Both the position numbers and the translations under genes were made by a program. Shown here one piece after another: positions 1 through 10,876 of a DNA stretch of 64,000 nucleotides. A model generated the notes under the pieces. The model was given only the letters and a program-made list of their open reading frames with translations, did no database searches and was not told where the DNA came from. Source of the stretch: Viola odorata (Eukaryota; Streptophyta; Magnoliopsida; Malpighiales; Violaceae); NCBI GenBank assembly GCA_963691705.1, contig OY829539.1, positions 19,762,407 to 19,826,406 of the forward strand, in the 5' to 3' direction. Numbering within the stretch: the first letter of the stretch is position 1; every line of letters begins with the position of its first letter.

Positions 1-169
1 TAGACTTGGGTCACTTTCCGATTATTTAACATTTTTTGGCACGATTTGGCCCTCAAAGGTGACGTTACATCTTAGCATATTTTGTTGGGACGTGTTATTT
101 CCGATCGGGACACGAAGGACGGGGTTACCGTTTGTTCGTTATGCTAGAGCGGACGTTCCCCCTTTTCAT
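1..169. other. Unassigned left edge
   Basis: No gene is recognised. Bases 140-175 loosely resemble the sequence at 3990-4018, the inner boundary of the second LTR-like repeat, so the repeat may extend slightly into this edge. Confidence 0.3.
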
Positions 170-579
170 TGAGCCATGCATGATTATTTAATTAATTACT
201 AAGTGATCCTAACATGGGTAATACTAACATCGTACATTTTCGTGAAATGCAAATAACTGTGTGGGATTCGAAGCCACCATGCTCAATTATCAAGTATAGC
301 AATTAATCTCATGGCATAAAAAAACAAGTGACATAAACAAATGAGCATGTGAGTTGATTTTATCATGCATACAATTATAGGTTTTTTGGCATTTTTAGAT
401 AACATACATGAAAATAATATTTGCAAAAGACATTAAATAAATAAAAGAGACTTAGAAGAAAGACGTACTTGCGTTGCGTGATCTTGATCTTCCTTGCAAA
501 TTGAAAGTGTTAGCGTTGGTTTGAAAATAAATAAATAAGAAAAGCGCATGCAAACATTTATTTAATTTATGACAAATAG

Positions 580-1030
580 ACAATTAATTAAATAAACATG
601 GCATAAAAAAATTAATTAAATATGCATTTTATTAAATAAAACATGGCATAAACAAATTGATTACAACATGTATTTAATTAAACAAACATGGCATAAACAA
701 ATTAATTACAACATGTATTTAATTAAATAAACATGGCATAAACAAATTAATTACAACATGCAAGCATTTAATTAAGTAAAACATGGCATAAATAAATTAA
801 TTACAACATGTAAGCATTTAATTAAATAAAACATGGCATAAACAAATTAATTAAATCATGCAAGCATTTAATTAAGTAAAACATGGCATAAATAAATTAA
901 TTACAACATGTAAGCAATTTAATTAAACACACAAGCATACGAATATTTCATACGAAAATTGACATGGCATAAAGCATATGAATATTTCATACGAAAATTG
1001 ACATGGCATAAAGCATACGAATATTTCATA
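580..1030. repeat. Tandem repeats inside the left LTR-like repeat
   Basis: Repeated units built on ACATGGCATAAA and AATTAATTACAACATG run from about 580 to 930. They are followed by about 2.4 copies of a unit near 40 bp carrying CATACGAATATTTCATACG (about 934-1030). The matching part of the other LTR-like repeat has a different tandem sequence. Confidence 0.8.
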
Positions 1031-1974
1031 CATGTTGACGAAAATTATACATCGCGTACGAGAATTATACATGGCACATACGAAAATAAGTGGGCCCCAC
1101 AAGGGATTTTTGAACATTAAAAAATGGGCTTGACACAAGCCAAGCCCAAATTTTAATTTAAACAAGTACACAACTTAATTAAATAAAATATGGCATTAAA
1201 AGCATACGAACATGTGAACAATTCATACGATATTTAAAACATGAAAAATAAAATAAACATATCGCATACGAACATGTAAACAATTCATGCGATATTAACA
1301 TTTAAAATAAATAAACAATTTATAAGCATACGAAAACCATACGAGAAATTGAGTCGTACACATACGAAATTTTAAATGGGCCGGGCCCATCACTTGTCCA
1401 AAACAGTGGTTGGGCTTGGGATTAAATCAAGCCCAGCACTCATTTATTCAAGATGGGCTTGGGATGAAATCAAGCCCATCACCTTTGCATTTTCCTTTCC
1501 CGCCAACCCATCTTCTCCTTTCTTCTTCTTCCTTTCTTTCTTTCTCTACTGCAGCCGGCCACCATGGCCACATACTCAAGCTCCAAACCATCACCATTCT
1601 CACCCAAAATGGTTGCAATAATTAAGGTAATAAAACAGCACATCAAAGCCACAAAAACAGCAAAGAAAGCAAGGCCAAAACAGTAGCAATTTTGCATGGA
1701 AAAGCAAGCTAATTAATATGCATAAGTGGCTATTAATTAGCTAATGCATCATGTAATTAAATTGAAGCAAGGGAAGCATAAATAACATGAAAACTAAGCA
1801 TGTTGGACAAGTTTTAGAAGTTTATTCATGCATTAAAGGAAAAAACGAAATTTAAAGAAGCTAGAGAGAGAGAGCTAGCTTACCTTTCCGGGAGAGCAAT
1901 TGGCCAAGAAGGATGAGCAAGAAGTGGAGATTAAGAGGAGGATTTGGTGCCCTTTTCTTGGTGATAGAAGCAAG

Positions 1975-1983
1975 CTATTTATA
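1975..1983 (-). promoter_or_regulatory. Minus-strand TATA box in LTR-like repeat
   Basis: TATAAATAG on the minus strand. The other LTR-like repeat has TATAAATAC at 5425-5433 in the equivalent place. The conserved position supports promoter-bearing LTRs and minus-strand orientation. Confidence 0.45.
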
Positions 1984-2604
1984 GGGGGAAAATGAAATTG
2001 GAGTCGGTTTGTTTGCTTGGCCGAAAATCATCCGTAGATATTTTTGGGAGTGATGATGAACTCTATGGCCGGAATAGTGAGCTAGGGGAAGGAAGCTTGT
2101 GGCCAAGTGATGAGCAAGTTTGATTGTGTGGCTAGGTGATGAGCAAGGCAAGCTGGAACCGAGCTGGAGGATGAGATTGCATTGATTGTGCATTAATGTG
2201 GTAATTATCCCATTTTCGGGTACGAACGGGATATTTTTGTACGAGCGAAATCGTACGAAAGTGAAAATAAATCCGAGCCAAGGGTACAACTATGTGTAAA
2301 AAAATAAGGCAAGAAAACTAATATACAGTGAAGAAACGCGAAAGTTGGTTTAACGTATTTATTTTCTCTTTCGGAAGTGTCAAAACGTTCGCGCGCAAAA
2401 TAAATGTCCTTACGACAAAAATTGAACGAAATTGGACGCGGTGGTGTGAAAGAGAAAATTAGCACGTAATTATCAAATAAAGAAATAACACGTTCGACCC
2501 TCGGTCCCGGGAAACTTACTCGGGATCGAAAGAAGTTCGCAAAAAGACAGTTAAAAGTACGAAAAAAATAAAAAGGCACGAAATGACATGAAATATTAAA
2601 CAAA

Positions 2605-3312
2605 CTAGCCTAGGACCAAGAATCGACAGAAATTTGATCTAGACGAGCTATTAAACGTGATAAGCGTAAAATTATGTAAATGTGACAAAAAAGTGGTCAA
2701 AAATCGGGTAGCAACAATGCCGTTGATTGCTCCTCTGGTTTTCCCTTCGGTCCGAATGATCCCGAATGTTGTAAGTTGCTTAAATTTCTGTCGAAAAAGT
2801 CTGCAATCCTGGATTTTGTGCTTGCTTTCCCCTTGGCAGAATAGGCAAAGGGCCTGATTATTCTCTGGGTATGGCAAGTGTCCGCTTTTAGCCAATACAA
2901 AGAAAAGTTCTTCTTTATGCGCTTCCCTTACTGAAGGGAGAGAATCGTTGATTTTTTCAGTAAAAATGTCATTCACCCCCGGATTATGGTGCGGTAGAGG
3001 ACTGGTTGCCACGTCAGGACCTTTTGCTAGACCTTTAGAAGAGATTCGTCCGCGTTTGGTCAAATGATCAACCTTTTCTCTAAAGACGAAATAGTCTTCC
3101 AGAGAGTGTCCTCTGGTTCTGGCGTGATATTCGCAGCTAACCTTTGGATCATACCAAATAGGGTAAGGAGTTGGTTGAGGCGAGAGCGGGGATGGCGTAA
3201 TCTGCCCGTCTGCCAGGAGGCTTGCGTAGATTTCCTTCAAAGGAAACGGGGGAGGTAACCACGTCGGTGAAGGGTACGATTCGGAATCTGGGGATTCCCA
3301 AGAGGATGGCAA
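2605..3312 (-). pseudogene. Gag-like fragment, module 2
   Basis: A 235-codon open frame, unlikely to be a host gene. It has a first knuckle-like block, CEYHARTRGHSLEDYF followed by a KVDHLTKRG-type stretch. A second block has CLFCQGESKHKIQDC (C-x2-C-x7-H-x3-C), a zinc-knuckle-like spacing. Both blocks have counterparts in module 1 about 830 bp away, so the interior carries a tandem duplication. The fourth cysteine of the first block is tyrosine here and cysteine in module 1, so that knuckle is probably damaged. The tail of the frame runs into the LTR-like repeat and is probably not gag. No matrix-like N-terminus and no pol is attached. Role inferred from the family: structural, RNA-binding gag. 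Confidence 0.55.
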
Positions 3313-3468
3313 TGACGCTGCACTAGAGTGAGAGAGTGGTGTAGAATACCTGACAAGATAGTCAAATTTCCCGGAAGGCTGACCCAGGGTGTCAATCTCA
3401 CGGTCGCCCTCATCATGGCGCGTGGAGAACAGTTTGTATGATGAAGTCGACCTTTTCTTTTGGGTGAT

Positions 3469-4017
3469 TTAGAGTGGGGGTGGGGTTCCTTTGAAGTTAT
3501 GAAAATGCGGGATAGGAAATTCATCTCCGATGGCATTAATGGATCCTACCCCGTGGGTCGCTTTCTGGGTTTGTATTACTCCGAAACCTGAGAGTTGTCT
3601 CACCTTTCCTGCAAACAACTCGCAACCTTGGATCTCATGACCGTTGTTTCCCTTGTAGTACACACAATGACTTGGATTGCTTTTCGAATATGGTATATAT
3701 CCTCCTCGAGCTAAGGCCAAGAAAAGTTGTTCCTGTGGCCAACTTGATACCAAAGAAAGAGGGTCATCGCTTTCTCCTACTGAGATGGCATTTACCCCTC
3801 TATTTCCTTAAAAATGATTAGGGAGAGGGTTGGTGGATGTGTTGGGTCCTTTAGCTAACCCTTCGAAAGAGACCCATCCACTTTTGGTCAAGTGATGAAC
3901 CTTTGCTTTGAAGGCGAAGCAGTTTTCCAGAGTATGGTCCGAGGTTCTAGCGTGGTATTCGGTGAATTTTCCGTAAGACCGAATGAGCGCCCTCTTTTTC
4001 ATCATCGGGCCATGCAT
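3469..4017 (-). pseudogene. Gag-like fragment, module 1 (broken)
   Basis: Two open pieces, 3808-4017 and 3469-3753, separated by a stop and a frame change, together mirror module 2. The first has EYHARTSDHTLENCFAF and ends in an NPLPNH-like stretch that module 2 shares. The second has HCVYYKGNNGHEIQGC, a knuckle-like block with one cysteine replaced by tyrosine. Stops and frame changes between this module and module 2 show it is no longer a single reading frame. It abuts the right LTR-like repeat, as expected for the start of an internal region on the minus strand. Confidence 0.5.
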
Positions 4018-4607
4018 GATTGAATTAATTACTAAGTGATTCTATCATGGATTGCTAACAGAGTACAAATTTAAATGAGAGATATTTTAAAATGATAAAC
4101 CGATGTGGGATCGAAGCCACCAAACACATGCAGTCAATATAAGCAGAATTTAAAACAAATGAGCACGGCATTTAGAGCGAGTCACTTAAACAAGTTGTTC
4201 ATGTGGATTGATTTTAATTCTAGCAATTCTATATATCATGCATACGATTAATATTTACGGAAAGCTTTGAATAAATAAAAGGGAAAGAAAGGCGTACTTT
4301 CGAGCGAAGCTTAAATTTTAAACCTACAAAATGAGAGTGTTAGTGATAGCTCGAAAAATAAATAAGCAGTTTATGAATGCGTGAATTTAAATAAACAGTT
4401 GATATATATCAAAAAATTAAATAATGGTTTGACGCATACGAAGATAAAAATGGCGATTTGACGTATACGAAAATTAAAATGGTGATTTGACGCAAACGAA
4501 AATTTAAATGGCGATTTGATAAGTGCGAGAAATTTAAATGATGATAATTGCAAAAAATTTAAAATTTGATGATTTGCTTAGAAAATTAAGTAGTTGATGA
4601 TTTGTAG

Positions 4608-4830
4608 AAAATTAAACAGTTGATGATTTGCGGGAATTTAAAGCAGTTGATGATTTGCAGAAAAATTAAACAGTTGATATTTGCGAGAATTTAAAGCAGT
4701 TGATGATTTGGAGAAAAATTAAACAGTTGATATTTGCGAGAATTTAAAGCAGGTGATGATTTGCAGAAAAATTAAACAGTTGATCTTTGCGAGAATTTAA
4801 AGCAGTTGATATTTGCGGAAATTAAAAATG
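4608..4830. repeat. 53-54 bp tandem repeat, about four copies
   Basis: Starts of ATTAAACAGTTGAT recur at 4611, 4665, 4718 and 4771, a period of 53-54 bp. The units alternate GATGATTTG and GATATTTGCGAG blocks. The unit is unrelated to the array at 580-1030 although both occupy the same place in the LTR-like repeats. Confidence 0.85.
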
Positions 4831-5424
4831 CGACCGACAATATAGGCGGTAAATTAAATGACTGAATTTAAATTGCGGAAAATTAAAGTGCGGAAAATTT
4901 AAACAGTTGATAGGTTGCGGAGAATAAATTGCGAAATTTTAAACAGTTGATAGGTACAAAATTTTAAAGTGACAGTATGAAAAATAGTCATAATAGAATG
5001 CCCGAGTATTTTTACGAAAAACGCGATCCGAGATCTCGGAAAGAATGAAAATGGGCCGGGCCCAGCTTGAAAAATAAAAGAAATGGGTTAGGAACTATTC
5101 CTGGCCCAAGAAAATCAGATTTTTATGGTGATGGGCCAAGCCCATCACCTTTCTTTCCTTCCCGCTTGAACAACCCAAGCACTGTTCATCGTCTTCCTCA
5201 TGTCGCCGGCGCCACTGCCGGCGACGGAGGTCCGGCCAACAGTGGCCAATTCCCAAAACCTTTATACCGAAACGCTCGTCTCCTCGACGGCTTCCCGACC
5301 GTATAAACTGAAAATGCTTGAAAAAAGGTGGCAACTTATGCTCTACATGAGCAATCGGTTAAGAGGGAGAAATAGCAGTTTCTGCTTGGGTAAATTCGTG
5401 TTTTAAAATGAAGGTAATGGCTTT

Positions 5425-5433
5425 GTATTTATA
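5425..5433 (-). promoter_or_regulatory. Minus-strand TATA box, second LTR-like repeat
   Basis: TATAAATAC on the minus strand, positionally equivalent to the box at 1975-1983. If the element was ever transcribed, this copy would be the 5' LTR promoter. Confidence 0.4.
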
Positions 5434-5643
5434 GGCAGAGATCGCGAGTGGAGGCGAGGCGCGGCGCTGCACGTGGAGGAGCGGCTCGTCGTGCTAGCGG
5501 GGCTACGGCTGGGCGTGATGATGGCGGATGGGACAGGAAGCGACGGGCATGGGCTAGGACGCGAGGGGGAGGGGACGGGAGCAAGCACTCTGCTGCTGCT
5601 CGTCGTCACTGTTTACGTGCATTATGCATGTAAATAGTAAGTC

Positions 5644-5681
5644 GTTGATCTGGTTGACTTTCCTTGGTCAACCAGATCAAC
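5644..5681. repeat. Perfect 15-bp stem hairpin
   Basis: GTTGATCTGGTTGAC is followed after 8 bases by its exact reverse complement. It lies inside the right LTR-like repeat, and an equivalent was not seen in the left one. Confidence 0.85.
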
Positions 5682-6367
5682 AGTGATGATCAACTTGGCC
5701 ATTTAACTTTATTTAAATGGTTTCGCGCCATTTTTTTGAACAAACGTTTCGAAATTTTGAGCCAAAAGTGCCAGCGCGTAGAGAGAAAAATAAGACGAGT
5801 TTAATAGTCTACAGCGAATGAAGAAAATTCTTCGTTTAACGTGTTTATTTTCTCGTTCGGAAACATGAATATGTTCGAACAAAAAATAAATGACGTACGA
5901 TCAAAATTGTACGAGACGAAGTTGACTGGCGTGAATGAAAAAAAGAGTAGGTAATTGTCAACTGAAGAAATAACGCGTTCGATCAATGGTCCGAGCGAAC
6001 TTACTCGGGTCCAATAAAAGCTCGAATAATAATAATAATAAAATAAAAATTGCTAAAAAATATGATAAAATACTAAAAATCCTAAATTTTATGCGATGAC
6101 CTAAAATGAAAAAATAAATAACAAATGACTAACGAATAATTAAAAATATGATTTTTAAGGCTGAAAATAATAATAATAATAATGAAAATGCGTGACGAAA
6201 AATTAAAAATGCGATTTACGACACTGATGATAATAATAACGATGATAAAATGTTGCGAGAATTAAAAATGAACTAACGACAGTAAATTAATTAAAATGAC
6301 AGTAAGTTAAGTAAAATAACAGAATAATAAATTCAATTTAAATGGCGTCAAAATTCGGGTATCAATA

Positions 6368-7140
6368 GCAAGGAAAAGAGGGCAGGGGAAGGAAGAAGAG
6401 AATAGAACATAACAGTCTACTGGGTAATATTAACTTGACAAGTAAGATTTCTCCAAAAGAAATCTACATGATATGGTAGAAAACATAACAAAACAGCATG
6501 TAATCATCCCAACAAAGGTTTTATTGCCATGAATATCCAAATTACAACCACCTGTAATTTTTGGTGCAAAATCAAAAATCCTCATCAGATGCAAGTAATT
6601 CCCAATAAGCATGTTTAATATTTTTCACCTGTAGTTTTACCATTCCAGTAACCAATGAGACCTTCTACAGTACTGCTCAAGTAGTTTAATTATCTATTAC
6701 TAAGTGCACCACAGTACTCCATTTTAACATCTAACAAACCAAGTTAACATTCCTAACGAGCAAGAGGAGCACCATCCATCTAACCATTCTAGAGTTCTAT
6801 CATCCTGAATGCACGAGACAGAAAAGTGGAAAATCCAGATTATCAATGAAACACGAATTTAACAAGATAGCAGAACATAATGATTGTTCTTCTATCTATT
6901 CCGCATCTAAGAGGCTTTTATGAGAATAACTTGCACAGAGGTATCTCAAAAAGGTCACAAAATAGAAAAAATCCATATATAAACATGGTTGTAACAAGTA
7001 TCCCAACAAATATAACATTAACAGGTAGCTAGACCTTCATCAATCTCCATGTTAATGGTTCTGTCGATATTACACCTAGAAAACTTCATACTGACACAAT
7101 CAACACAATTGACAGCCACAAAATGAACCACAATCAACAC
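6368..7140. other. Intergenic, nothing recognised
   Basis: AT-rich sequence without a convincing ORF, repeat or RNA gene. A 60-codon minus-strand ORF at 6430-6612 has no recognisable motif. Confidence 0.5.
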
Positions 7141-7375
7141 AAACAAAAGGCCAAAATGTTTTACTCCCATCCAGCTGATACAAAAGCACAAAAACAGAAC
7201 AACATCCAAAAAAGAGTTCCAAACAAAAGGCCAAAATGCTTTACTCCCATCCAGCTGATACAAAAGCACACAAACAGAACAACATCCAAAAAAGAGCCCT
7301 AAACAAAAGGCCAAAATGCTTTACTCCTATCCAGCTGATACAAAAGCACACAAACATAAATATTTACTACATTTA
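7141..7375. repeat. 80-bp tandem repeat, about 2.6 copies
   Basis: The word GGCCAAAATG recurs at 7149, 7229 and 7309, exactly 80 bp apart, each followed by CTTTACTCC (or TTTTACTCC) and CAGCTGATACAAAAGCAC. Copies differ at only a few positions, so the amplification is recent. It lies next to the left edge of the mariner locus. ORFs across it are products of the repeat. Confidence 0.9.
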
Positions 7376-7518
7376 TACTACGCTATCCTTCATCGTCCGC
7401 AAAATGTCAAACCTGAAAATAAGGAAGAGTACATAGAGTCAATATAGTGTACATGGCCTTGAAAAGTAAGGTGCGACAGAATTAACCAAGAAAATTAGTA
7501 TTGGTACTTAACTTGTTA

Positions 7519-9097
7519 TTAAGGACAATGAGCATTAGCAATTGCAACAACTACTGGATCGCATGACAATTGTGAGGGTAGTATGCCTTGCCTTTCCATA
7601 TGCTTTTTCCTTAAGTGTGGAATCTTATATATGTTAGAGCCCAAGATTTTCATAACCTCACTCATACAAGACTTAAGTGTTATGAATATGTTGTTGCCCA
7701 TCTTGTCTGAAAACTCCCAAAATGCTTTCTCAACAGCTTCAACCAATTGAACAACATTTGTAGCACATTCTTTCTCTTGTAATGATTGTATGGCTCTAAA
7801 AAATTCCAAATCCAACACATTTAGATCCGGGGAATTATGGGGTTGACAAAGTATCTTAACATTAAGACCTAATGTGTGAGCCGCATCAATAAACTCTACA
7901 TCATCTTCGGGAATATGTGTCTTAGCATTATCTTGTTGTATTATGATTGGTTCTATGATGTTATCCCTCGGCCACTTGTCTTTAATGGCTGGTAGAATCT
8001 TGGTAATCATGAAATTTCGAATTACTTGCCTATCAATTTTCATGATTGCCTTCAATTCAAGTGTTCCAGCCATCCTATTGCTACTCGACCTAATTGCAGC
8101 GACCTCCTGAACTAATGGGAACACTCCTATTTTACCATCAAATGTGCAAGTCCATTGAGAATCATACCTAGGCCTAGCAACCGCTGCTAAAAATATTATT
8201 TTAGGCACAAACGTAAATGATTTTATAGTTCTTATCGGATCATCTTCATCGGCCACCAAGTAGTAGTTTGAATCTTCCTCGTCATTTGAAACCATTTCTC
8301 ATCAATATGGATAATATTGTCCATGTTGGAGAAGGTTGGATTGTTACCATCAGAAGTAGAGGGGTCTATCATTGATAGACAATGTTGCAACCTTCGGTGA
8401 CGATTTCCCTCTGTTAATGTTGGCCGAATGGCATTGCTATGGCGCCAGAGTTCTCCACTTTTCATTCTCTTCCTAAGAAAGGTCTTAGACACACCAAGAG
8501 CATCAGCCAAAGATCTTAGAGTGGTTCTCTGTCTCAAAGGGATTTCTCGAATCCTGTCCAAATCAATTTGGACCCTCTTTCGGCCACAATTGTTAACTTT
8601 GTTCTTCGATACGTCGTGGATCCTAGATTCCTTTCGCCTTTTCCACAACCTTTGGATGGTTTTCATAGAGACATTAAACAATTCAGCCACTTCCCTAGTT
8701 GACCCCTTTCTTTTTATCCCTTTTCTACTCTGATACAAAAGCATTCCATATGCAGCATTCCTTTCCTCATTAGTCAGCTCTTTCTTTTTCTGATTGAGGA
8801 CCAGATCATTCAAGTCTAACAATAACAACAGAATTGTATATCCGCTGCGTTACTAAAATGTTATAAATTGAGTAAATGAAATAAGAACCCATATAAATGA
8901 ATCATACCTGGATTCAGGTTCATATTTAAATGGATCATTTCTTCGGCTCGCCCACTTCCTGTAAATGCATTGCCACGATCATCTTCTCCATTGAATTCTG
9001 GTTCTTCAAAAAGTGGATTTGGTTGACGACATTCTACTTGAAGTTGTGGTTGTAGAGGTGGATTCTCTTCCAAAAGATCAAGGAACGAAGGATTCAT
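7519..9097 (-). pseudogene. Mariner-like transposase, two exons, frameshifted
   Basis: This gene encoded the DDE transposase that cuts and pastes mariner/Stowaway elements at TA sites. Exon 1 is 9097-8908 (start MNPSFLDLLEENPP). A 92-bp intron (8907-8816, CAG|GTATGA ... TTGTTAG) joins in frame to exon 2 from 8815, as usual for plant mariner genes. The N-terminal helix-turn-helix is visible (STREVAELFNVSMKTIQRLW, then a second one with RSLADALGVSKTFLR). The catalytic triad is present: D in HIDEKW, D in QQDNAKTH, and D in NVLDLEFF, at plant DD39D spacing. Between 8271 and 8280, just after the DEKWFQMTRK block, one base has been gained or lost, so the two halves of the catalytic domain lie in different frames. 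The stop is at 7519-7521. The rest is well preserved, so the inactivation is not ancient. Confidence 0.9.
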
Positions 9098-9430
9098 AAT
9101 TTTGGTTTGTTGCTATAAACAGAAAATCAGAAGTTAGGAATTGATTGAATAAGTATGTGGAGAAAGTAGAAGCGTAAAAGTGTAAAGGGAGGAAATAAAA
9201 CAGATTTAAATTTTCAGGTTTTGGCGCAACTTCAAATTTCACTCTATTTTTAGGTTTTGGCGCATCAGATGGTTGGGGTTTCAATATTTCTGCTTTTCAT
9301 TTTAGCGCCCTTTTAATGTTTAAAATACAACCAATGACACTCTCGTAAATTTTCAGAGGGCAAGAGGACAATCGTCATGAACAGTGTGTGTTCAGCCATT
9401 CCGTAATATGTGTGCCCAAAGCTAGAAAGA

Positions 9431-9453
9431 CTGTTATTAAGTTCCAGAGGGAG
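9431..9453 (-). repeat. Terminal inverted repeat end of the mariner-like element
   Basis: On the minus strand it reads CTCCCTCTGGAACTTAATAA, with TA immediately outside. The same CTC-CTC-TG pattern occurs at the Stowaway-like MITE at 39852. Confidence 0.6.
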
Positions 9454-9455
9454 TA

Positions 9456-9677
9456 AAAAATATGAAATATTGAATCGTACTTGAAGTGTCCTCTTCCTCT
9501 TTTGTAGTTGTTGATCCACTTCTCAATGTATATACATGTGGATATGTGCGTGTTCTTGTGAAGTAAACTGATGAGATTTCCATATACTAGCTGTTACTTT
9601 CCCTTCCCTTCACGACCTGGGAATGCAAATTTTAAAAACTTGTATAAGTCCATTCGTCCAATGCTTCTTTCCTTTCT
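9456..9677. other. Intergenic spacer
   Basis: Short sequence between the mariner end and the Mutator-like element; nothing recognised. Confidence 0.4.
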
Positions 9678-9686
9678 TTCTTTTTT

Positions 9687-10867
9687 GGGAAAAAGACAGA
9701 TTAGCACCCAACATTTACTAATAAAGACAATTTGGCACTCAATTCTGCAATTTACCAAATGGACCACCCAAGATTTCTCCATTAGACAAATTAACCACCC
9801 ATGTTTTCGCCGTTAGAATATTTTGCCACTGTGACCGTCAATTTTAACTAACGGTGTTAAATAATTGCCACGTGACCGTTATCTCATGATGTGGCAGTTA
9901 TCTTTATTATTTTTTATTAAATAATATGCCATGTCATCATTTTAGAAAACCCAAAAATTATAAAAATATGAGGAAATTCTTAAAACTAAAAACAATCCAA
10001 AAAAAATATACATTTTTTAAAAATTAAAAAAATCTAGAAAAATAAAAAAAAAATCAGAAAAATATACATTTTTTTAACAATTATAAAAATACAAAAAAAA
10101 TAACAAAAAGTTCAGAAAAAGTAAAAAAATTTAGAAAAAATATACATTTTTTGATAAATTATAAAAATCCAGAAAAATAAAAAAAAATTAGATGTTTCTA
10201 ATATTTAACATGGTTTGGTTGTGACGTGCAATTAATGTATTATTAAGTATAAATTTATTTAATTTGATACCTAAAATATTTATTTTTTATTTATTTATTT
10301 AACTTTCCCGTTAAAATTCTAAGACCAGCCCGAGAACAACCATGAGACTTCAAAACCCACACCCTAAACAACAAATCCATCCTATGGAGTGTCCAATTTT
10401 TATTTTTCTGAATTTTTATCTTCTGGATTTTTATATTTTTTCCTGATTTTTTTTTATTTTTCTGGACTTTTATAATTTGAAAAAAAAATTATATTTTTTC
10501 TGATTATTTTTTATTTTTCTAGAATTTTTGAATTTTAAAAAAATGTATATTTTTCTGGATTTTTTTTATTTTCTGGATTTTTTTAAGTTTTTAAGAATTT
10601 CCCCATATTTTTATAATTTTTGTATTTCTAAAATGATGACATGGCATATTATTTAATAAAAAATAATAAAGATAACTGCCACGTGGCAATTATTTAACAC
10701 CGTTAGTTAAAATTGACGGTCACGGTGGTAAAATTGTTTAACGACGAAAACATAGGTGGTTAATTTATCTAACGGAGAAATCTTGGGTGGTCCATTTGGT
10801 AAATTGCAGAATTGGGTGCCAAATTGTCTTTGTTAGTAAATGTTGGGTGTCAATCTGTCTTTTTCCC
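9687..10867. mobile_element. Mutator-like (MULE) long-TIR element, non-autonomous
   Basis: A 1181-bp element whose ends are inverted repeats of roughly 290 bp. The left end starts GGGAAAAAGACAGATT and the right end finishes CAATCTGTCTTTTTCCC. It is bounded by a perfect 9-bp direct repeat TTCTTTTTT (9678-9686 and 10868-10876). Long TIRs plus a 9-bp target duplication are the Mutator hallmark. The interior is A/T-rich and itself largely inverted, and encodes nothing. A G-box-like GCCACGTG lies in each arm (9867-9874; right arm near 10680). It depends on a transposase elsewhere. Confidence 0.85.
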
Positions 10868-10876
10868 TTCTTTTTT

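Larger units (their letters stand above)
170..2716 (-). repeat. 3' LTR-like repeat of the gag-only element
   Basis: About 2.5 kb, homologous in blocks to 4018-6367. On the minus strand it would begin near 2716 with TGTTGCTACCCGA, matching TATTGATACCCGA at 6367, and run leftward. It contains a variable tandem-repeat region, a GGGCCGGGCCC block and a minus-strand TATA box at 1975-1983. Several short ORFs in it look like chance. Confidence 0.5.
170..6367 (-). mobile_element. Non-autonomous gag-only LTR retrotransposon candidate
   Basis: Two long related direct repeats (about 170-2716 and 4018-6367) flank a short interior whose only recognisable coding matter is two tandem gag-like modules on the minus strand. 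Shared landmarks occur in the same order in both repeats: a CATGCATGATT block near the left end, a tandem-repeat zone, a GGGCCGGGCCC block (1378, 5053), a minus-strand TATAAATA box, and a block with TTTATTTTCTC near 2360 and 5850. No protease, reverse transcriptase or integrase is visible, so mobility would need a partner element. The organisation resembles TR-GAG or LARD elements, and the cysteine/histidine spacing of the modules resembles gag of large plant Ty3/gypsy elements (Tat/Ogre or Athila type). The LTRs are clearly diverged, so this is an old copy. Exact ends, PBS and target duplication could not be set. Confidence 0.5.
4018..6367 (-). repeat. 5' LTR-like repeat of the gag-only element
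   Basis: About 2.35 kb, homologous in blocks to 170-2716. It contains its own tandem array (4608-4830), the GGGCCGGGCCC block near 5053, a TATA box at 5425-5433 and a strong hairpin at 5644-5681. The right end near 6340-6367 (TCAAAATTCGGGTATCAAT) matches the end of the other repeat near 2691-2716. Short GC-rich ORFs around 5067-5633 are not supported as genes. Confidence 0.5.
7381..9453 (-). mobile_element. Mariner-like (Tc1/mariner, plant DD39D) element
   Basis: The transposase gene fills most of it. The outer end at 9453 reads CTCCCTCTGGAACTTAATAA on the minus strand and is flanked by TA (9454-9455), a typical plant mariner/Stowaway terminus. The opposite end is less certain. A degenerate candidate (TATCCTTCATCGTCCGCAAA near 7384) resembles the CTCCCTCCGTCC terminus, but a clear matching inverted repeat was not found. 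Confidence 0.6.

Noticed and set aside
1376..1697. ORFs of 71-81 codons near 1.4-1.7 kb
   Set aside because: They overlap on both strands in a repeat block and have no motif or conservation with the equivalent region at 5.0-5.6 kb.
580..4830. Regularly spaced repeats as a CRISPR array
   Set aside because: Units are contiguous tandem repeats without unique spacers, in a plant nuclear context.
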